From positions 24,606,822-24,670,821 of the forward strand of contig NC_134101.1 in assembly GCF_000715075.1 (NCBI RefSeq): 64,000 nucleotides of DNA, read 5' to 3'. Position 1 is the first letter of the stretch, and each line of letters opens with the position of its first letter. The translations under genes and the position numbers were made by a program. Shown one piece after another: positions 10,786 to 23,832 of this stretch. The DNA is from Nicotiana tabacum. Lineage: Eukaryota > Streptophyta > Magnoliopsida > Solanales > Solanaceae. The notes under the pieces were generated by a model. That model ran no database searches and was not told the DNA's origin. It saw only the letters and a program-made list of their open reading frames with translations.

Positions 10786-11612
10786 GGTAAGGAAAGTGTG
10801 TTCACTCTCTTTAAAAAAAACTTAAGATAATATTCCTTTTATTCATTTCTTTTTGTTTGAAATCCAACCCTTTTCTTTATTTGGTCATGTTGCCCAGAGA
10901 TTATCAAACTCCATTAAAAGCCTGCTGCAAGTTCGCCAAACGTCTGCGCACCATTCGTTCTCTCGATTGGGACGGTAGAATTACACGAATTTTGAAATTG
11001 AGGGTTTCTTGAGGAGTGGAACAACTTGTTTAGTTTATATATTTTGTATTAAGGGGCTCAATCTTCATCTTTAATTCACCAATTTCACCTCTTTTCCAAA
11101 CCCAATTCCCAGAATTATCCCAAAAATTGAACTAACACTTAAACCCTCTAATGAATTTGCACAAGCTAATTTTCAAACGCCGCCTCTATTTCCAATTCTT
11201 ATCCCAATTTTCACTCCAATTTTAATTCAGGTTTCATCTTTACACCCCCCCCCCCCCCCAATTAACCATGTTTTATTCATAATCGCCTAGCTCAATTACA
11301 ATAGAAAATTCATTTGTGTCTGATAAGACTAATGTGTATTCCTAATATAATCGAACTTTCGAGCTATCTCGAGAAGTTTTTGCTAAGGAACGCAGAGTCA
11401 TGGAGAAGTTGAGGTTGTTGAAACTCCAACTGTTGTTTATTATTCTGGTTAGAAACGAAAAAGATAGAGGAAAAAAAATGTGAAAAAGAAAAACAGAGAA
11501 TGGAGGCTTTCGATGGTGGTGTGTGTTTGCAGCGGTGAAGAATGCTCTTGGGTTGTGCATTAGCAGTCGTGAAAGGGGTGGGACAGAATGAGCTATAGGG
11601 ATGAAAAAGAGC
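10786..11612. other. Interior of outer TIR element, no recognisable gene
   Basis: Unremarkable sequence with a C-run (about 11246-11259). Short open frames on the minus strand near 11342-11624 have no recognisable family. I see no coding evidence. Confidence 0.5.
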
Positions 11613-11919
11613 GAAAAGTAACAATATGAAACAAGAAAATAGAAAATAAGGTAGGGAGAAAGAGACGAGAGATTTTTATTTTTTTCATGTATTCAAGTAT
11701 ATACAATGTGATACCTAAACCCTCTATTTGTAGGATGATATTAAGGTAATACAAAGGGATGTCATGAACATGGTATTAACTATTGAGATCATAGGGGAGG
11801 TTATGGAGTTACAACCATAACGGTGAAGAATAGTGGGGAGGATACTCACATAATAAAGAAGAGTAGTGGAAGTTATATTTGTGTAGTGGACATCCATATA
11901 AATAATATATTTCATAACA
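11613..11919 (-). repeat. Copia 3' LTR (partial)
   Basis: On the minus strand it begins TGTTATGAAAT directly after a polypurine tract and shares a long stretch with 30955-31146 (gtaacaatatgaaacaagaa, then ggtattaactattga). Compared with the right copy, the last 20 or so bases up to the expected ...TTAACA end are replaced, so its 3' end is lost or rearranged. Confidence 0.75.
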
Positions 11920-11930
11920 CTCCCCCTTGG
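11920..11930 (-). promoter_or_regulatory. Copia polypurine tract
   Basis: The minus strand reads ccaagggggag immediately before the TGTTATG start of the 3' LTR, the position and composition expected for the plus-strand primer. Confidence 0.75.
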
Positions 11931-12129
11931 ATGTTCAAGATAATGTGCCTCGTTAAAACCTTATTAGGGAAAAAACCTGTGGGAAAAATAATTCTAGTGA
12001 AGGAAAAAGAGTACACATATTATGTAATACGCATTACTTGCTGTCTCATTAAAAACCTTGCTAGAAAAATCCAGCGGGAAAAAACCTTAGCTAAGAAAAA
12101 AAAAGTACAACGTGTATTTACCTCCCCTT

Positions 12130-12954
12130 GATGAAAATATCACTTTATTTTTCCGAAATGACGTGTTCCGATCCTGTATACCAACTTCTCAAATGTTGAG
12201 GTTGCTTATGCTTCATTCAACAGAACCACCAAATTATCAAGCGAACAAATTTGTTGAACACCTATTTCACCTTTCGGTGAAGATTGTGTCTAATAAAGAA
12301 CTTTGATGAAATATGTGCTTTATCATGTCTCCTTCAATATATCCTTCTTTCAATTGAGATAAGCAAACATCATCGTCTTCACTATTATTGGAATCTTCTC
12401 TTCAAAGAAAAGTCACACATTTGTTGTGTGTTGAGTCTTCAGTTGCTAGTATATTGACATGACTTGAATAAGTATCAACAATTAACTGCCTTGTGAGATA
12501 ATAATATGGCAGTACCCTCACATACAAATAGATTGTTTGAAGAATGAACTTCAAAAAATGCATGCATTTGCATAACCAACAAAACCTTGATAATATTTGT
12601 TAGAATAAACAATTATATATATCAAGGATTTCTTTTACAATATAATACTAATAGTATTTCAATATCTTTATATAGGAATAAAACTATATCTCGCTAGCAT
12701 ATTGTTATACTCTTGGTTCTAGCAAGATACATTAGTGCACCAATTGCAATAGACACAAGAATAAATCATGTACACCATGATTGCTCAAATCCACATAAGG
12801 ATTTGTTGAAACTTTATTTAATAAATTTTTGGAAACCTTAATATGCTTTAGAACAATTTAAATCTGTCAATAATTTTTATATACGCATATCAAAATTTCC
12901 AGGTATTGCCAGACTAAAATCTGAAAGCAACTGCATCCGCCACAAGAGAACATG
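12130..12954 (-). pseudogene. Copia pol remnant: end of RT, RNase H and C-terminus
   Basis: Minus-strand translation gives AIGALMYLARTKS near 12720-12760, the conserved stretch after the RT domain of plant copia elements, and TFEKLVYRIGTRHF near 12165-12215, the end of the RNase H region. Frames are interrupted by several stops and small indels. The 5' side is cut at 12954 by the inserted solo LTR and resumes at 18035. Confidence 0.75.
12950..12954. repeat. 5 bp target-site duplication (acatg), left copy
   Basis: acatg, repeated at 18030-18034, flanks the solo LTR inserted in copia pol. Confidence 0.8.
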
Positions 12955-13689
12955 TGTGATGACCTGATAGGTCATCTAGAGTTTTAAACCTTAATTTTAT
13001 ATTTTGAAGCCTCTAATATCTTTTCTAAGACTTTTTAGATTTGCGTGCACAGTCCGGGTATTTTTTTCCGGAAGGCTTTTATGTTAAAAATTGATAAAGT
13101 ATGAAATTTTACCTTAAAAATCCTTGTGAGTTGACTTCGGTCAATATTTTGAGCAAATGGAACTGGATCCATATTTTGACGGTCCCGGTGAATCCGTATC
13201 ATGATTTGGAATGTGGGCGTATGCCCGAAATCAAATTCGGAGGTCCCTAGCTCAAGTTATCGCTTTTTGTCGAAATTTTGAATTTAAAGGCTTAATGAAT
13301 CTAAGTTTTGACCAATGTTTGATTTTGTTGATACCGGATAGATATTTTAGTTCCAGAACTCGGTATAGGTCCATTTCTATATTTATGACTTGTCTGTCAA
13401 ATTTGGTGAGAAACAGAGTTGGTTTGACGTGATTCGGACGTCCAGTTGTTAAAATATAAATTCTAAAGTTTTCTTAAAAATTTCATTTGATTTGGTATCT
13501 GATTCGTAGATCTAGGCGTTATTTTGGTATTTTGATCACGCAAGCGAGTTCGTATTATATTTTTGGTCTTGTGTGCATATTTGGTTTGGATCCTCAAGGG
13601 CTAGGGTGAGTTTCAGATAGCCTACAAACTTTTTGAACTTAGAAAATTTGCTGGTTTTTCACTTCTGCTGGTTTCTAGTGCTTCCTTCT

Positions 13690-14015
13690 TCACGGTCGCG
13701 AATATACTCCTGCGATCGCGAAGGGTAAAATGGGTTGGGGGAGATTTTGTTCTACACGAACGCGAAACCTTGGTCGCGAACGCGGAGGATTGGTTGGGTC
13801 TGCTCTACGAGAACGCGACCAGTCAATCGCGAACGCATAGTGAAATAGAGGTGGGGGCTGGGAAATGACCAATACTCTTCGCGAACGCGGAACAAGGCTC
13901 GCGAACGCGTAGGCTGGTGGGTGTAAGCCTTCGCGAACGTGAAGGGTATTTCGCGAACGCGTAGGCTATTTGAGTCGCTGCTTCGCGATCGCGTCAGGCC
14001 CTTCGCAAACGCGAA
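13690..14015 (+). repeat. Array of TCGCGAACGCG / GCGATCGCG palindrome-like units
   Basis: About a dozen CG-rich units such as tgcgatcgcgaa, ttcgcgaacgcgtag and ggtcgcgaacgcgg, spaced roughly 20-35 bp apart. Homologous arrays occur in the LTRs of elements A, B and C. Confidence 0.75.
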
Positions 14016-14771
14016 GAAGGCCTGACACCCAGTGATTAAAAACAGACCAAAAACGGGATTCTTTCATTTTTTTTCATAAACTCTCCATTAGAGCTCGACC
14101 TAGAGGCGATTTTTAAAAGAAACTCAACATTATTTCATAGGTTTGTATACTTTAACTCATTTTCTTCCATTTCTAACATCACCCATTAATTTCTAGCCCT
14201 AATCTTTGTTCTTCCATGGTAGAAAACTAGGGATTTAGGAAGAATTGAGGTTTTTTGTAAATTAGGGATATAGACCTGAAATTGAGATCGGATTCCAAAA
14301 CTAATTACATAATCGGGCTCGGGGTGAATGAAAAAATGGATTTTGATCCGAACTTCAGGTTTTGACCAAGCGGGCCCGGTGTCGATTTTTGACTTTTTGG
14401 GGAAAAGTGTGGAAATCCTAAATTTATGCGATATAATTAATTTCTTTAGTAATATTTGACATTATTGAGACAATTGTGGTTAGATACGAGTGGTTTGGAG
14501 ACGGATTCTAGGGAAAAAGCTTCGGTAGAGCTTTGAGTCGACTTTTGGAGCGAGGTAAGTGTCGTGGTTAACCTTGACTCGAGGGATTAGGAGTTGTCCA
14601 TGGGATGGACAACGAAGTGTATCGATCCTCCCCGGCCTCTTCTCTTTTTAGTGGGTGAGGAGCTCTATAGTCCAGGTGCACTTCTTCGTAGAATTCCCAG
14701 TATCTCACGGCGTATCACCAGTATTAGGACTTGTTTGCCTATTTTCTACTTGTCTAAATGTTGGATACAAC

Positions 14772-16846
14772 GTATATGTAACGACCCGACCGGCCGTTTT
14801 GCTTCTAGAATCCCGTTCCCCTAAATAAAACTTCCCGTATATGCTTTTACTATTTTATGACTTGCGGGGATGGTTAGTTCGGAATTTGGAAGGGTTCGGG
14901 TTGAAATCGGAATACTTGATTCCTTAAGGTTGGCTTAAAAGGCCAAGTTTGACTTCAGTCAACATTTTGAGTAGACTACCTCAGAATCAGAATTTGACGG
15001 TTCCAATAGGTTCGTATGATAATTTCGGACTTGGGCGTATGTTTGGATCGAGTTTTGGATGACCCGGGAGCGTTTTGGCGCCTAACAGTAAAAGTTGGTT
15101 CTTGATGCGGCCAAGGCACCGCATGTGCGAAAGTCGCTAGGTAGTGAGAGTTCATTTAATACGGACTTCGGCCATTTTTATCACATTTTCTCTCACTCTT
15201 GGGTGATTTGAGAGCTTTGAATGAGGGGATTTCGACCTAGCTTTGTGAGGTAAGTAATTTCTACTTAATGTGAGTTTAATACATAGATTATGGGTAGATC
15301 GTAACATGAAAATTTGTAGAAATTATGGGTTAGATGAAAAACCTAGGTTTTGATTAAAATGGGATTTTACCACGAAAATGATTATGGAACTTAGTGAAAA
15401 TCACATATTTATGTTCCTAAGGTTATGGGTAATAACTTTATTCGAAATTTTTTGAAATCCGGGCACGTGGGCCGGGCAGTGAATTTTAGGAATCTTGCAT
15501 TTAGGGTTGGGTAATTGCTTTAATAGCGAGGGTATGAACTTTTGAGCGTAAATTGATTAATTTATATAATGTTTGACTAGTTTCGAGTCCTTTGACACCA
15601 AATTTGGAGGTTTGAGCACGTTCTTGAATCGGGAAGTGGGCTTTGAGATGAGGTAAGTCTCCTTTCTAACCTTATAAGAGGAAAATTTCCCCATAGGCGA
15701 ATTAAATAATATATGTGACTATTTGTGGGGGGCTACGTACGTACGAAGTGACGAGAGTCCGTGCGTAGCTACTACTTATGCTAAAGTCCGGGTAGTCTAG
15801 GACCCCATCATGCCATACTTGAAATATTTGCGCCTTTACTTGTCAATTGAATTGCTTAAATCATAATTTCCAAAAATTGTAATAGGATCCCAAAGGGGTA
15901 AGTTTCACTTAATTGAGGGTATGGATAGAACACTTGACTGTTATTGAAAAACTTGTGTTTCTTTAAGTGTTTTCTATTAGTGGAGTAGGCCGAGCGCCTC
16001 GGCAGATTAAATAGATGTATCTATGATTCGCGTCGTTCGACCCTCGGTAGTGCACAATTTAAATATAGTTATGTTGGTTCGGGCCGTACGTCCTCGGCAT
16101 TTTTTGCGCACGAATATTTTTTGGGATTTTATACTCATAACTGATATTGCTCCAATGTTTAAATGGAAGATAAATTTGGGACTAATAATTGTGAAAAAGG
16201 GTATTTGCCATCACTTACTGTTGAGTTTTAGTATATTTATTGTAAGCTATGCTCGGTTATGATTTAAATTTATTATCATTAGCCTTAGTAAGTGTCAAGT
16301 CGACCCCTCATCACTACTTCTTCGAGGTTAGGCGGGATACTTATTGGGTACATATTATTTTATGTACTCACGCTACACTTCGGCACTTAACTGTGCAGGA
16401 TCCGAGACAGGTGCATCTGGATATCCATCCGGCGTGCATTCTTGATCTGGGTTCAAGATTCCACGGTGAGCTACTATTTCGAGCCTTTCAGCAGCATGTC
16501 GGAGTCCCCCTATTAGTTTGTTTCTGTCTATTCCTTTTCAGGCAGTAGGATAGATATCTTTTGTATATTCTACTAAGTTACCCATATACTTGTGACACTA
16601 GATCTTGGCACGCATCAGTAGACTTATGATTTTGGATTTGTTTACATGATTTTGATTTGTACTCGTTTGCTTCCGTTTAATTATGTCACATTTGCAAATT
16701 TCTAAATCTTTTTAACAAATGAGGAAATGTTACCCACTTAGTAAATTATTTAAACGGGAAACCATTAGTTTGATCAGTGTTGGCTTGCCTAACAATAGTG
16801 TTGGGCACGATCACGGCCTATGATGGAATTGGGTCGTGACAGTATA
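14772..16846 (+). mobile_element. Nested solo LTR with 5 bp duplication
   Basis: The LTR proper is 14777-16841 (2065 bp). It starts TGTAACGACCCGACCGGCCG, ends GGGTCGTGACA and is flanked by gtata at 14772-14776 and 16842-16846. It contains the ctacgtacgtacg ... cgtgcgtag hairpin (15733-15767) and the conserved late-LTR block (16305-16400) but no GCGATCGC array, so it is a different subfamily from its host LTR. It sits inside the solo LTR at 12955-18029. Confidence 0.9.
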
Positions 16847-17129
16847 TGTGGGGTGACAAGTACTTATACGTTGTTGTTGGGTTAAAGCATGCGGGTGGGA
16901 CTTGTTACTTGTAATTTATTTCTTTCTTTGATCTTAATATCCATGCTTAGACTAGTTAATTACTATATTGATTGTTCTTTCCGCACTTATAGACTATCTG
17001 TGATAATTGAGCATTGTTTCTGAAGTAGAGATTGGTATAGTGGAACCATTGTTGACATAAGAGTTGATCTTGCTTATTCTATCTCCCTGTTGTTATATGT
17101 TCATTGTTACATGGTAAGAGAGAGTGTTA

Positions 17130-17345
17130 AAGTACGAATGGTGATGTCGTGCCGTATTTGAGTGTTAATGTATGAAGGGTGATGCCGTGCCATATTTGAG
17201 AGTTAAAATACAAAGGGTGATGCCGTGCCATATCTATTGTTCATGATGAAATTGAGAGTAAAAGCACGAAGGGTGATGCCGTGCCGTATTTATCATTTTA
17301 TAGTGATATTGATAGTAAAAGCACGAAGGGTGATGTCGTGCAGTT
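17130..17345 (+). repeat. Tandem array of gcacgaagggtgatgccgtgc units
   Basis: Four to five copies of a unit ending gaagggtgatgccgtgcc. The best copies (near 17263 and 17322) keep complementary GCACG and CGTGC ends around a 10-11 nt loop. It is in the solo LTR, upstream of the conserved late-LTR block. Confidence 0.7.
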
Positions 17346-18034
17346 TTATTCATTATGCTTGTTCATTTTGTTGATTGAAGGTTTATTGACTTATTCTTGT
17401 TATTATTTCCTGCTGTAGTTACCGTATCTTGTACCCCTTTCGCATGTCCCCTCCTACTTGTACTTGTTAATTCTTTATTTGTTGTTATTTTGTACGTATA
17501 TTTCCATCTGTATAGGTTTATTTACGTGGGTGTCCTGTCATAGCCTCGTCACTACCTCGTTGAGGTTAGGCTTGACACTTACGGAGTACATTGGGTCGGT
17601 TGTACTCATACTACACTCTGCTCTTTTTGTGCAAATTTTGGTACCGGTCCCAACTGTCTGTGAGGGGTACCAGCTCGGATTGGCACTTGGAGACTCGAGG
17701 TAGATCTGCTGGCGTCCGCAGACCTTGAAGTCCCCTTCCATTTCCCCTATTTATTGTTCTTTTCATTTGAGACAATTGTATTTATTTCAAACCCTATTTT
17801 GTAGATATTCTAGAAGCTCGTGAACTTGTGACTCCAGATCCGGGTTGTACTTAGATATTATTGGTTTTATGTCATTTGTATTCCGTTTTAGTTTCTTTTC
17901 GGCTTAATTGGTTTTACTTAATTGAATTGATTAAAAATTGGCTTAAAGATCCTCTAACATTGGTTTGCCTAGCAAGTAAAATATTAGGCGCCATCACGGC
18001 CCCGAAGGTAGAAATTCCTGGTCATTACAACATG

Positions 18035-18300
18035 TTTCCATATAATCAATGCCATGACATTTACGAAAAATCTTGTGTCACCCCACTAGCTTTATACTTT
18101 CAGGTTTTGGGACTATCCGGCCAATTTCACATTTTTCAGGTGAAGTCAATTTTCATTGCATATTTTTCATTTAGACAATCATTTATCTGTCCAAATTTCA
18201 TGACAGATTTGAGCTCAAGATCCACGCCAAGGTTAATAATATTGAACGCTACATTATATCAACAATATCGTCGACGATAATTTTATATCGGTTCCATCGT
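18035..18300 (-). pseudogene. Copia reverse transcriptase, N-terminal remnant
   Basis: Minus-strand reading gives YKASGVTQDFS near 18065-18105, matching the YKARLVAQGFSQ-type start of the plant copia RT, followed by a degraded GIDYEETYS-like stretch. Multiple stops are present. The downstream part continues at 12954 on the other side of the inserted LTR. Confidence 0.7.
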
Positions 18301-18680
18301 TACTCAATAAAGACATAACTTATTGAGGTTTGTTCATCTCATTATTTTCAGGTACCTGAGCCTCTCCCATGAGGTATTACGAAGTGTTATGTTGTGGTGC
18401 TTTTCTAGAGCACTTTCCTCCTTATTATGACCATATTGATCCTTTTCTCCTCTCCTTCTTCAAGGAGTTTTATCTTTAGAACCGATTGGTCTATTACGCT
18501 TCATGCATGCCATAGACTCTGCCCTTCATGGACTTTATTCTATTTGGAGCATTAGCAGCTGAAATATGATATTTAGCTTTTGAGTTAGCAAATGTGCTTG
18601 GCAATATTGTTCAAATGAATTATTACTTGAACTTCAAGTTCATATTTTCTTGTACGAGGATCTAAGTGTACTCATAATAA
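18300..18680 (-). pseudogene. Copia integrase-RT linker region
   Basis: Contains MKRNRPIGSKDKTP (about 18465-18510 on the minus strand), the typical ...RGRPIGSKDKNPRKRK linker of plant copia polyproteins, preceded by a HLNNIAKHI-like stretch near 18590-18625. Frames are broken. A second, inverted copy of part of this region lies at 31147-31250. Confidence 0.7.
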
Positions 18681-19190
18681 TTCATTCCATGTATTACTTT
18701 TTCAGCTGCTCGTTTTCTTCCCATAATATTGGGATCGCCAACACATATCCCCAACCTTCTTTGAGGACCCATCTTTGTGCATTATCGTAGAATAATTAAA
18801 TCATATAGCACATTCATATTTATATATGGAAATTATTTGGTTCCTAACCCTGAACCAATTGTGATAGGGAGAATTTATCATAACTCATTAGCTAGATGCG
18901 TACAAGTGCTGCTGTATATTAAATAATACATCTCATACCAAATTTTTTTTTTTGTTCTCAAAACCAATGGTTTAGCTATAATTGGAGGCATATAATTTCT
19001 ACTAAACCAACTTGGATTTAAACCATCATTATCATCACAATTTACATTTTGGAACTGTGCTCTAATAATTTGAGCAAGCAACCTTGAAAAAGCCAAACTG
19101 CAAGTTGATAACCAACACACATGTGACCATACAATAGATGCATCTGTTAAAATCATATAATAGTAAACGGTCCACATGGCAGGTGGCTAT
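18680..19190 (-). pseudogene. Copia integrase core remnant
   Basis: Minus-strand frame at 19177-18878 reads ILTDASIVWSHVCWLST, then AFSRLLAQIIRAQF and a DNDGLNPSWFS stretch that corresponds to the DNAGEF catalytic region, with the Asp context altered. A large internal deletion joins it to AKPLVLRTKK. A further piece near 18720-18790 reads QRWVLKEGWG, matching the QRRLGIYVG end of the integrase. It is non-functional. Confidence 0.75.
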
Positions 19191-19191
19191 G

Positions 19192-19193
<2 letters not shown>

Positions 19194-19242
<49 letters not shown>
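19194..19242. repeat. (TA)n microsatellite
   Basis: Pure TA dinucleotide run of about 49 bp. The YIYIYI open frame through it is an artefact of the repeat. Confidence 0.95.
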
Positions 19243-19244
<2 letters not shown>

Positions 19245-19245
<1 letters not shown>

Positions 19246-19985
19246 TTTTATGCGTTCCAGAAATCAATGGATTCAATCCCAACATTAACTGGTATATCAT
19301 AAGAATAAGCAGCATAAGAGAATTCTCTAAGAATCTTTCATTTCTTCAATGTATGCCAATGTGAATTCTTAATCAATTTTTTACATTATAATTGAACCGG
19401 GATGGCCAACCGGCCATGCCAACTGATATTTGTTTCAGTAAACCTCTAGTTTACTTATGGCATATTCCATCATCATGCTTACACTTATGTAGTATAAATA
19501 GAAGAAATGTCGGGTAGCCTTTCATATTTACCCCGTATGATTATAGTAATATGAAGATATTCAATCTTCCTTTCATTTGTAGTCTCAATATTCCAACCAC
19601 TTTGGCTAATATATTTATAACTCAAAATATTTCTTTTGAGACTTACTACAGCACCAGTGCCATAAATTATTTTATTTATTCGGCTAGTAACAAATTCGCT
19701 CTTCCGGAGCTCTCAATAATTTTGTACTACAAGATCTTTTATAACACCATTCAAGTGGTGAGTGTCACAGTCAAAATCATTATAGGCAAGACTCATTTCT
19801 TGCTTTACTTTGCCTTTAATAATATTTGATAAGACCTGGTAAAATATATCTGTCATACCATAGGTACGCAACCGATGACATATTCATGTAATCACACAGT
19901 AAAATTAATTATCTTTCACAAACCTCCCTTAGAGGTGAGTTGTGGTATTTATCCAATCATGCATGAGCACGACCTTATCCATAAT
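19245..19985 (-). pseudogene. Copia gag-pre-integrase and protease-region remnant
   Basis: On the minus strand near 19400-19430 the frame reads GMAGWPSRFN, matching WHDRLGHPGS of the copia GAG-pre-integrase domain. Further upstream, at about 19680-19720, SSGRANLL matches the EGSGRANILLPGG-type stretch before it. Stops and indels are frequent. The 5' side is cut at about 19989 by element A and resumes at 29722. Confidence 0.65.
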
Positions 19986-21784
19986 TTTTTATAACGATAC
20001 AATTTGTCATTTTAAGAATTAACGCTCCGTTCAGCGACTTAAGGTCCCGAGCAACTTTGAAGTGTGTATTATGACTCGTGTGTGCAATCGAGGCTGGTTT
20101 TTGGAAGGTTCGGAATTAAATTGAAAGAGAAATTCTCATTTTTGAAGCTTAAATAGAAAAAGTTGACCAGAGAGTTGACTTTTGAGAAAACGACCCTGGA
20201 ATGGAATTTTGATGATGTCAATAGCTTTGTATGGTGATTTCGGACTTAGGCGCATGTCCAGATTTGGATTTGGAAGTCCGTAGGACTATTCGACGCATTT
20301 TGCCAAAAGTTGGTTGTTTGATGTGATTTGAGGTTTTGACTAAGTCCCTAATATGTTTTGAGACGTGTTGGTATGTTCGGATGGGGTCACGAGTGGCTCG
20401 GGTAAGTTTTGGGGTGGTTTCGGACCATTTCTAGGCCATTTTTAGTTGTTGGTTTTTTACCACAGAGGTATGCATCGCGATCGCGGACAATCGGTTGCAA
20501 TCGCAAAGAGCAATTTTGCTGTTTGGACACTGTGAATTGCGATTGCGGAAGTCTTTTCGCGATCGCATAGAGGAAAATCCTGCTGCACAGACCCGATTTT
20601 GGAAACTTATATCTCGCAATCTATAAAGAATTTGGAGATGATCTATAAACGAAAGTTATAGCCCTTTGTGTCTAGTATGTAGAAAATGAAACCATTTGTA
20701 ATTTGGAGTTTTGTACAAAACTTTATGACCGTTATACTAGAGGTTGTCTGGAAGAGCTAGGCACTTGTTCTTCGCGATTGCGAAGCATTTTTCGTGATCG
20801 CGAAAGGCAAAATTCGGGCTGAGAAAAGTTGTGCTTCGCGATCGCGAAGCATTTTCCGTGATCGCAAAGAGTACATACCTGGGCAGTAGCTATATTTCGT
20901 GGTTTCAGCCATTTTTAACATATTTGGAGCTATGAAGCTCGGATTGAAGTGATATTTGAGGCGATTTTTATCATATGGATTGGGGTAAGTGTTCCATATC
21001 CGAAAGTGATTATACTTCATGATTCTATGGTTATATTCATCATTTATTTCAGATTTAAATGGAAGAAATCAATATTTTTGTAAAACTTTTCAAAAAATAG
21101 AAATTCAAGATTGGGAGGACGATTTGTTATTGGAATTCGATAAAATTGGTATGGTTTAACTCGTATCGGAATGGGCATTCAGATTTTGTGAAAATTATGT
21201 GGAGTTCCGAGAGGCTAGCCCCGCGTTGACGTTTGTTGACTTTTTAGAATAAATTTTTAAGTCGACGTTTTATTATCCGGAATTATTTTCGATGAATGTT
21301 AATGATGTTTTACAATTAATTTGGATAGATTTGAGCTGTCCGGAAGTCAATTCAAGCAAGAAGGCAATTTTGGAATATCGACATAACTTTAAAAAGGTAA
21401 GTATTTTGCCTAACCTTGAATGGGGGAAATACCCTTAGGCATTGAGTCTTATGTACAAATTGTGTAATTGAAAATAATGTACGCGAGGTGACGAGTACGT
21501 AGTTGGTTTATATGTGCAAATTTCATAGGTTAAAATTCTTAGACGCCCTTATGTATTAAATTGAAAATTATTGGCACTTATTAAATACTCTATTTGTCAT
21601 GCCTAGATCCTTGTTTGTTGAAATTATTTTTATATAATGATTTGATGTGATTGCCACCTTGAATTTATGTGAAATATTATTTTGTTGAGTTGTTTACCCC
21701 CGGATATTTTTGTTAAGATTTTGTGCACATTATGGCCGAGCCATGAGCTCCTTATTGTGGAAAGTAATGTATTGTTGATTTCTG

Positions 21785-21905
21785 TGGTAAGTTATAATAT
21801 TTGAGCACTTGATGTGTAATCTGTGATATGTTGTAATATTTGAGCACTTGATGTGTAATCTGTGACATGTTGTAATATTTGAGCACTTGAGGTGCAATTT
21901 ATGAG
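21785..21905 (+). repeat. Tandem repeat of ttgagcacttgatgtg units
   Basis: Three units of about 54 bp reading gtaatatttgagcacttgat, gtgtaatctgtgacatgtt. The 3' LTR of the same element lacks this array. Confidence 0.75.
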
Positions 21906-21954
21906 ATGTTGTGATATTGGCACGTGATATTGTTGGGAGATTTGTTCGGGTGTT

Positions 21955-22120
<166 letters not shown>

Positions 22121-22269
22121 GTGGGAATATTGTTATGCGCGTGCGGCGAGACAAGGCGGGCAATTTGCTTTATTATTGCACACGTGGCGAGACAAGGTGG
22201 GCTATGTCGGAAATTGAATTGTGATGACTTGTGATGGCCTATGGGCATTATTGTTGTTGCATATTTACT

Positions 22270-22425
22270 TTGGGACTACGAGGCGGTACCATGGGAGATC
22301 CCCTTATCTTGAATATTTACTTTTGGGACTACGAGGCGGTAACTCGGGAGATCCCATGTTGAGCATTTACTTTTAGGACTACGAGACGGTATCTCGGGAG
22401 TGCCCTTTGTTGACATATCTCTATG
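22270..22425 (+). repeat. Tandem gggactacgaggcggtacc units
   Basis: Three units of about 60 bp, each with GGGACTACGAGGCGGTA followed by an imperfect complement ending GGAGATCCC. They also occur at 28340-28475 in the 3' LTR. Confidence 0.75.
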
Positions 22426-23636
22426 GTTGCACTCGTCCTTGGTTATTTTGTATTTCCGTGATAGGTAAATCCTTGTAACCTTCCGTGATGTATTATTTGA
22501 TTTTACTATATGTTTGTACTCCCTGTTGTATTGTGTTGGCTTGGGCTTTTAGTACGAGACTCTGTAGATTTATATTCCCGGTTTTTACCAATTTTCGATG
22601 ATTGAGTTGATTTAAATAAAATAAGTTACTATTATGTTTTAAATTGATAAGTTTTATATCCAAATCAGTAGATTATCTGATGTTTTATTTAAATTGAAAT
22701 GTTATTTTTCTTCACTCAAACTATTTCTAAAATAAACTCATTTCTTTGTTGAATTTTTACTAAGTTTAAAAATTGTAACCTTACTTTATTGAAAATAAAT
22801 TAATCGTGCGGATTTTTTGTATTGACATATTTGGCACGAGAGTTATCTGTGCGGTTGTGATAGAGATATGAGTATGAGGTGCCGTGAGAATATGAAAAGG
22901 GGACTGAAAACTGTATGTTATGATTGTGATATGAGACATTTATTTAAAAGAGTTTTATATTTGAAGGATATTTATTTGAAGAACTATATTTGGAGGGGTA
23001 TTTATTCGAATGAATTATATGTGAAAGATTTGTTTAATTGGTTGTACTTGTGTTTTCTTATTCGTCTAAGTAATAATTATTGTGTGCTTGCTGCCTTACT
23101 GTTTATATCACTAGTTGATTATTGCTGCTATCACTACTATTTGTTTTCAATTATTTTGTATGGTACATGTTATTTGACTAGTGAGTGTCTTGACTGTACC
23201 TCATCACTACTCCACTGAGGTTACTGGGTACCGACTGTGGTATAGTCATACTATACTTCTAAACATTTTTTTTGTATAGATCCAGATAATATGAAGTCAG
23301 TTGACAGCTCGCTAGTAGTACGGATCTTGCTGTGGAGACTCAAGGTAAATCTGTTGCTGCGTTCGCAGGCTTCGGAGTCACCTTCTGATATTGTACTTGC
23401 ACTGTTTATCTATACTTCAAAACAGTTGTATTTATAGGCTTTCTAGTAACTCAGTAGAGCTTATGACTTGTACTACCGAGTTTTGGGATTGCAAATATTG
23501 TATAGAGATTTCTACTTCACATTTGTTAGTCTTTATTTAATATTGTTATTATTTCGGTAAACGTTAGGCTTACCTAGTTCCTAAGACTATGTGCCATCAC
23601 GACATTCTACGGAGGGAGATTTGGGTCGTGACAAGT

Positions 23637-23648
23637 TTGTATCAGAGC
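23637..23648 (+). promoter_or_regulatory. Primer-binding site (initiator Met-tRNA type), element A
   Basis: ttgtatcagagc, one mismatch from TGGTATCAGAGC, the usual plant PBS complementary to the 3' end of initiator Met-tRNA. It lies three bases after the LTR end. Confidence 0.85.
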
Positions 23649-23832
23649 TCTAGGCTCATAGGTGCTACGAGACCTAATGAGGTTAGCAGAATCTTGCAGA
23701 TCGGTACAGAGACGTCTTTACTTATCTTCGAGAGGCTACAGAACTGTTAGGAAATTTTTACTTCTTTCACTCCTGTCGTGCAGAATTTGTTGAATTTGGA
23801 ATTTGAGCCTTTGTATCTCTATTGTCTCTCTG

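Larger units (their letters stand above)
12955..18029 (+). mobile_element. Solo Tekay-type LTR inside copia pol (contains a second solo LTR)
   Basis: Begins TGTGATGACC and ends GGTCATTACA, with a 5 bp duplication (acatg) on both sides. Without the nested insertion at 14777-16841 its own length is about 3.0 kb, the size of the other long LTRs here. No PBS, gag or pol is present, so it is a solo LTR left by recombination. It carries a GCG-rich palindrome array (13693-14015), a tandem array of gaagggtgatgccgtgcc units (17130-17345) and the conserved late-LTR block (about 17530-17635). Confidence 0.85.

Noticed and set aside
10860..11612. Possible gene 5' region between the two TIR elements
   Set aside because: No recognisable coding sequence; it lies within the outer TIR element.
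13690..14015. CpG-rich segment as a gene promoter CpG island
   Set aside because: It is one of several homologous palindrome arrays in LTRs; no gene follows.
19176..19364. Open frame with a YIYIYI repeat
   Set aside because: It is a (TA)n microsatellite read as codons; the same applies to frames at 21730-22248 and 27927-28305.
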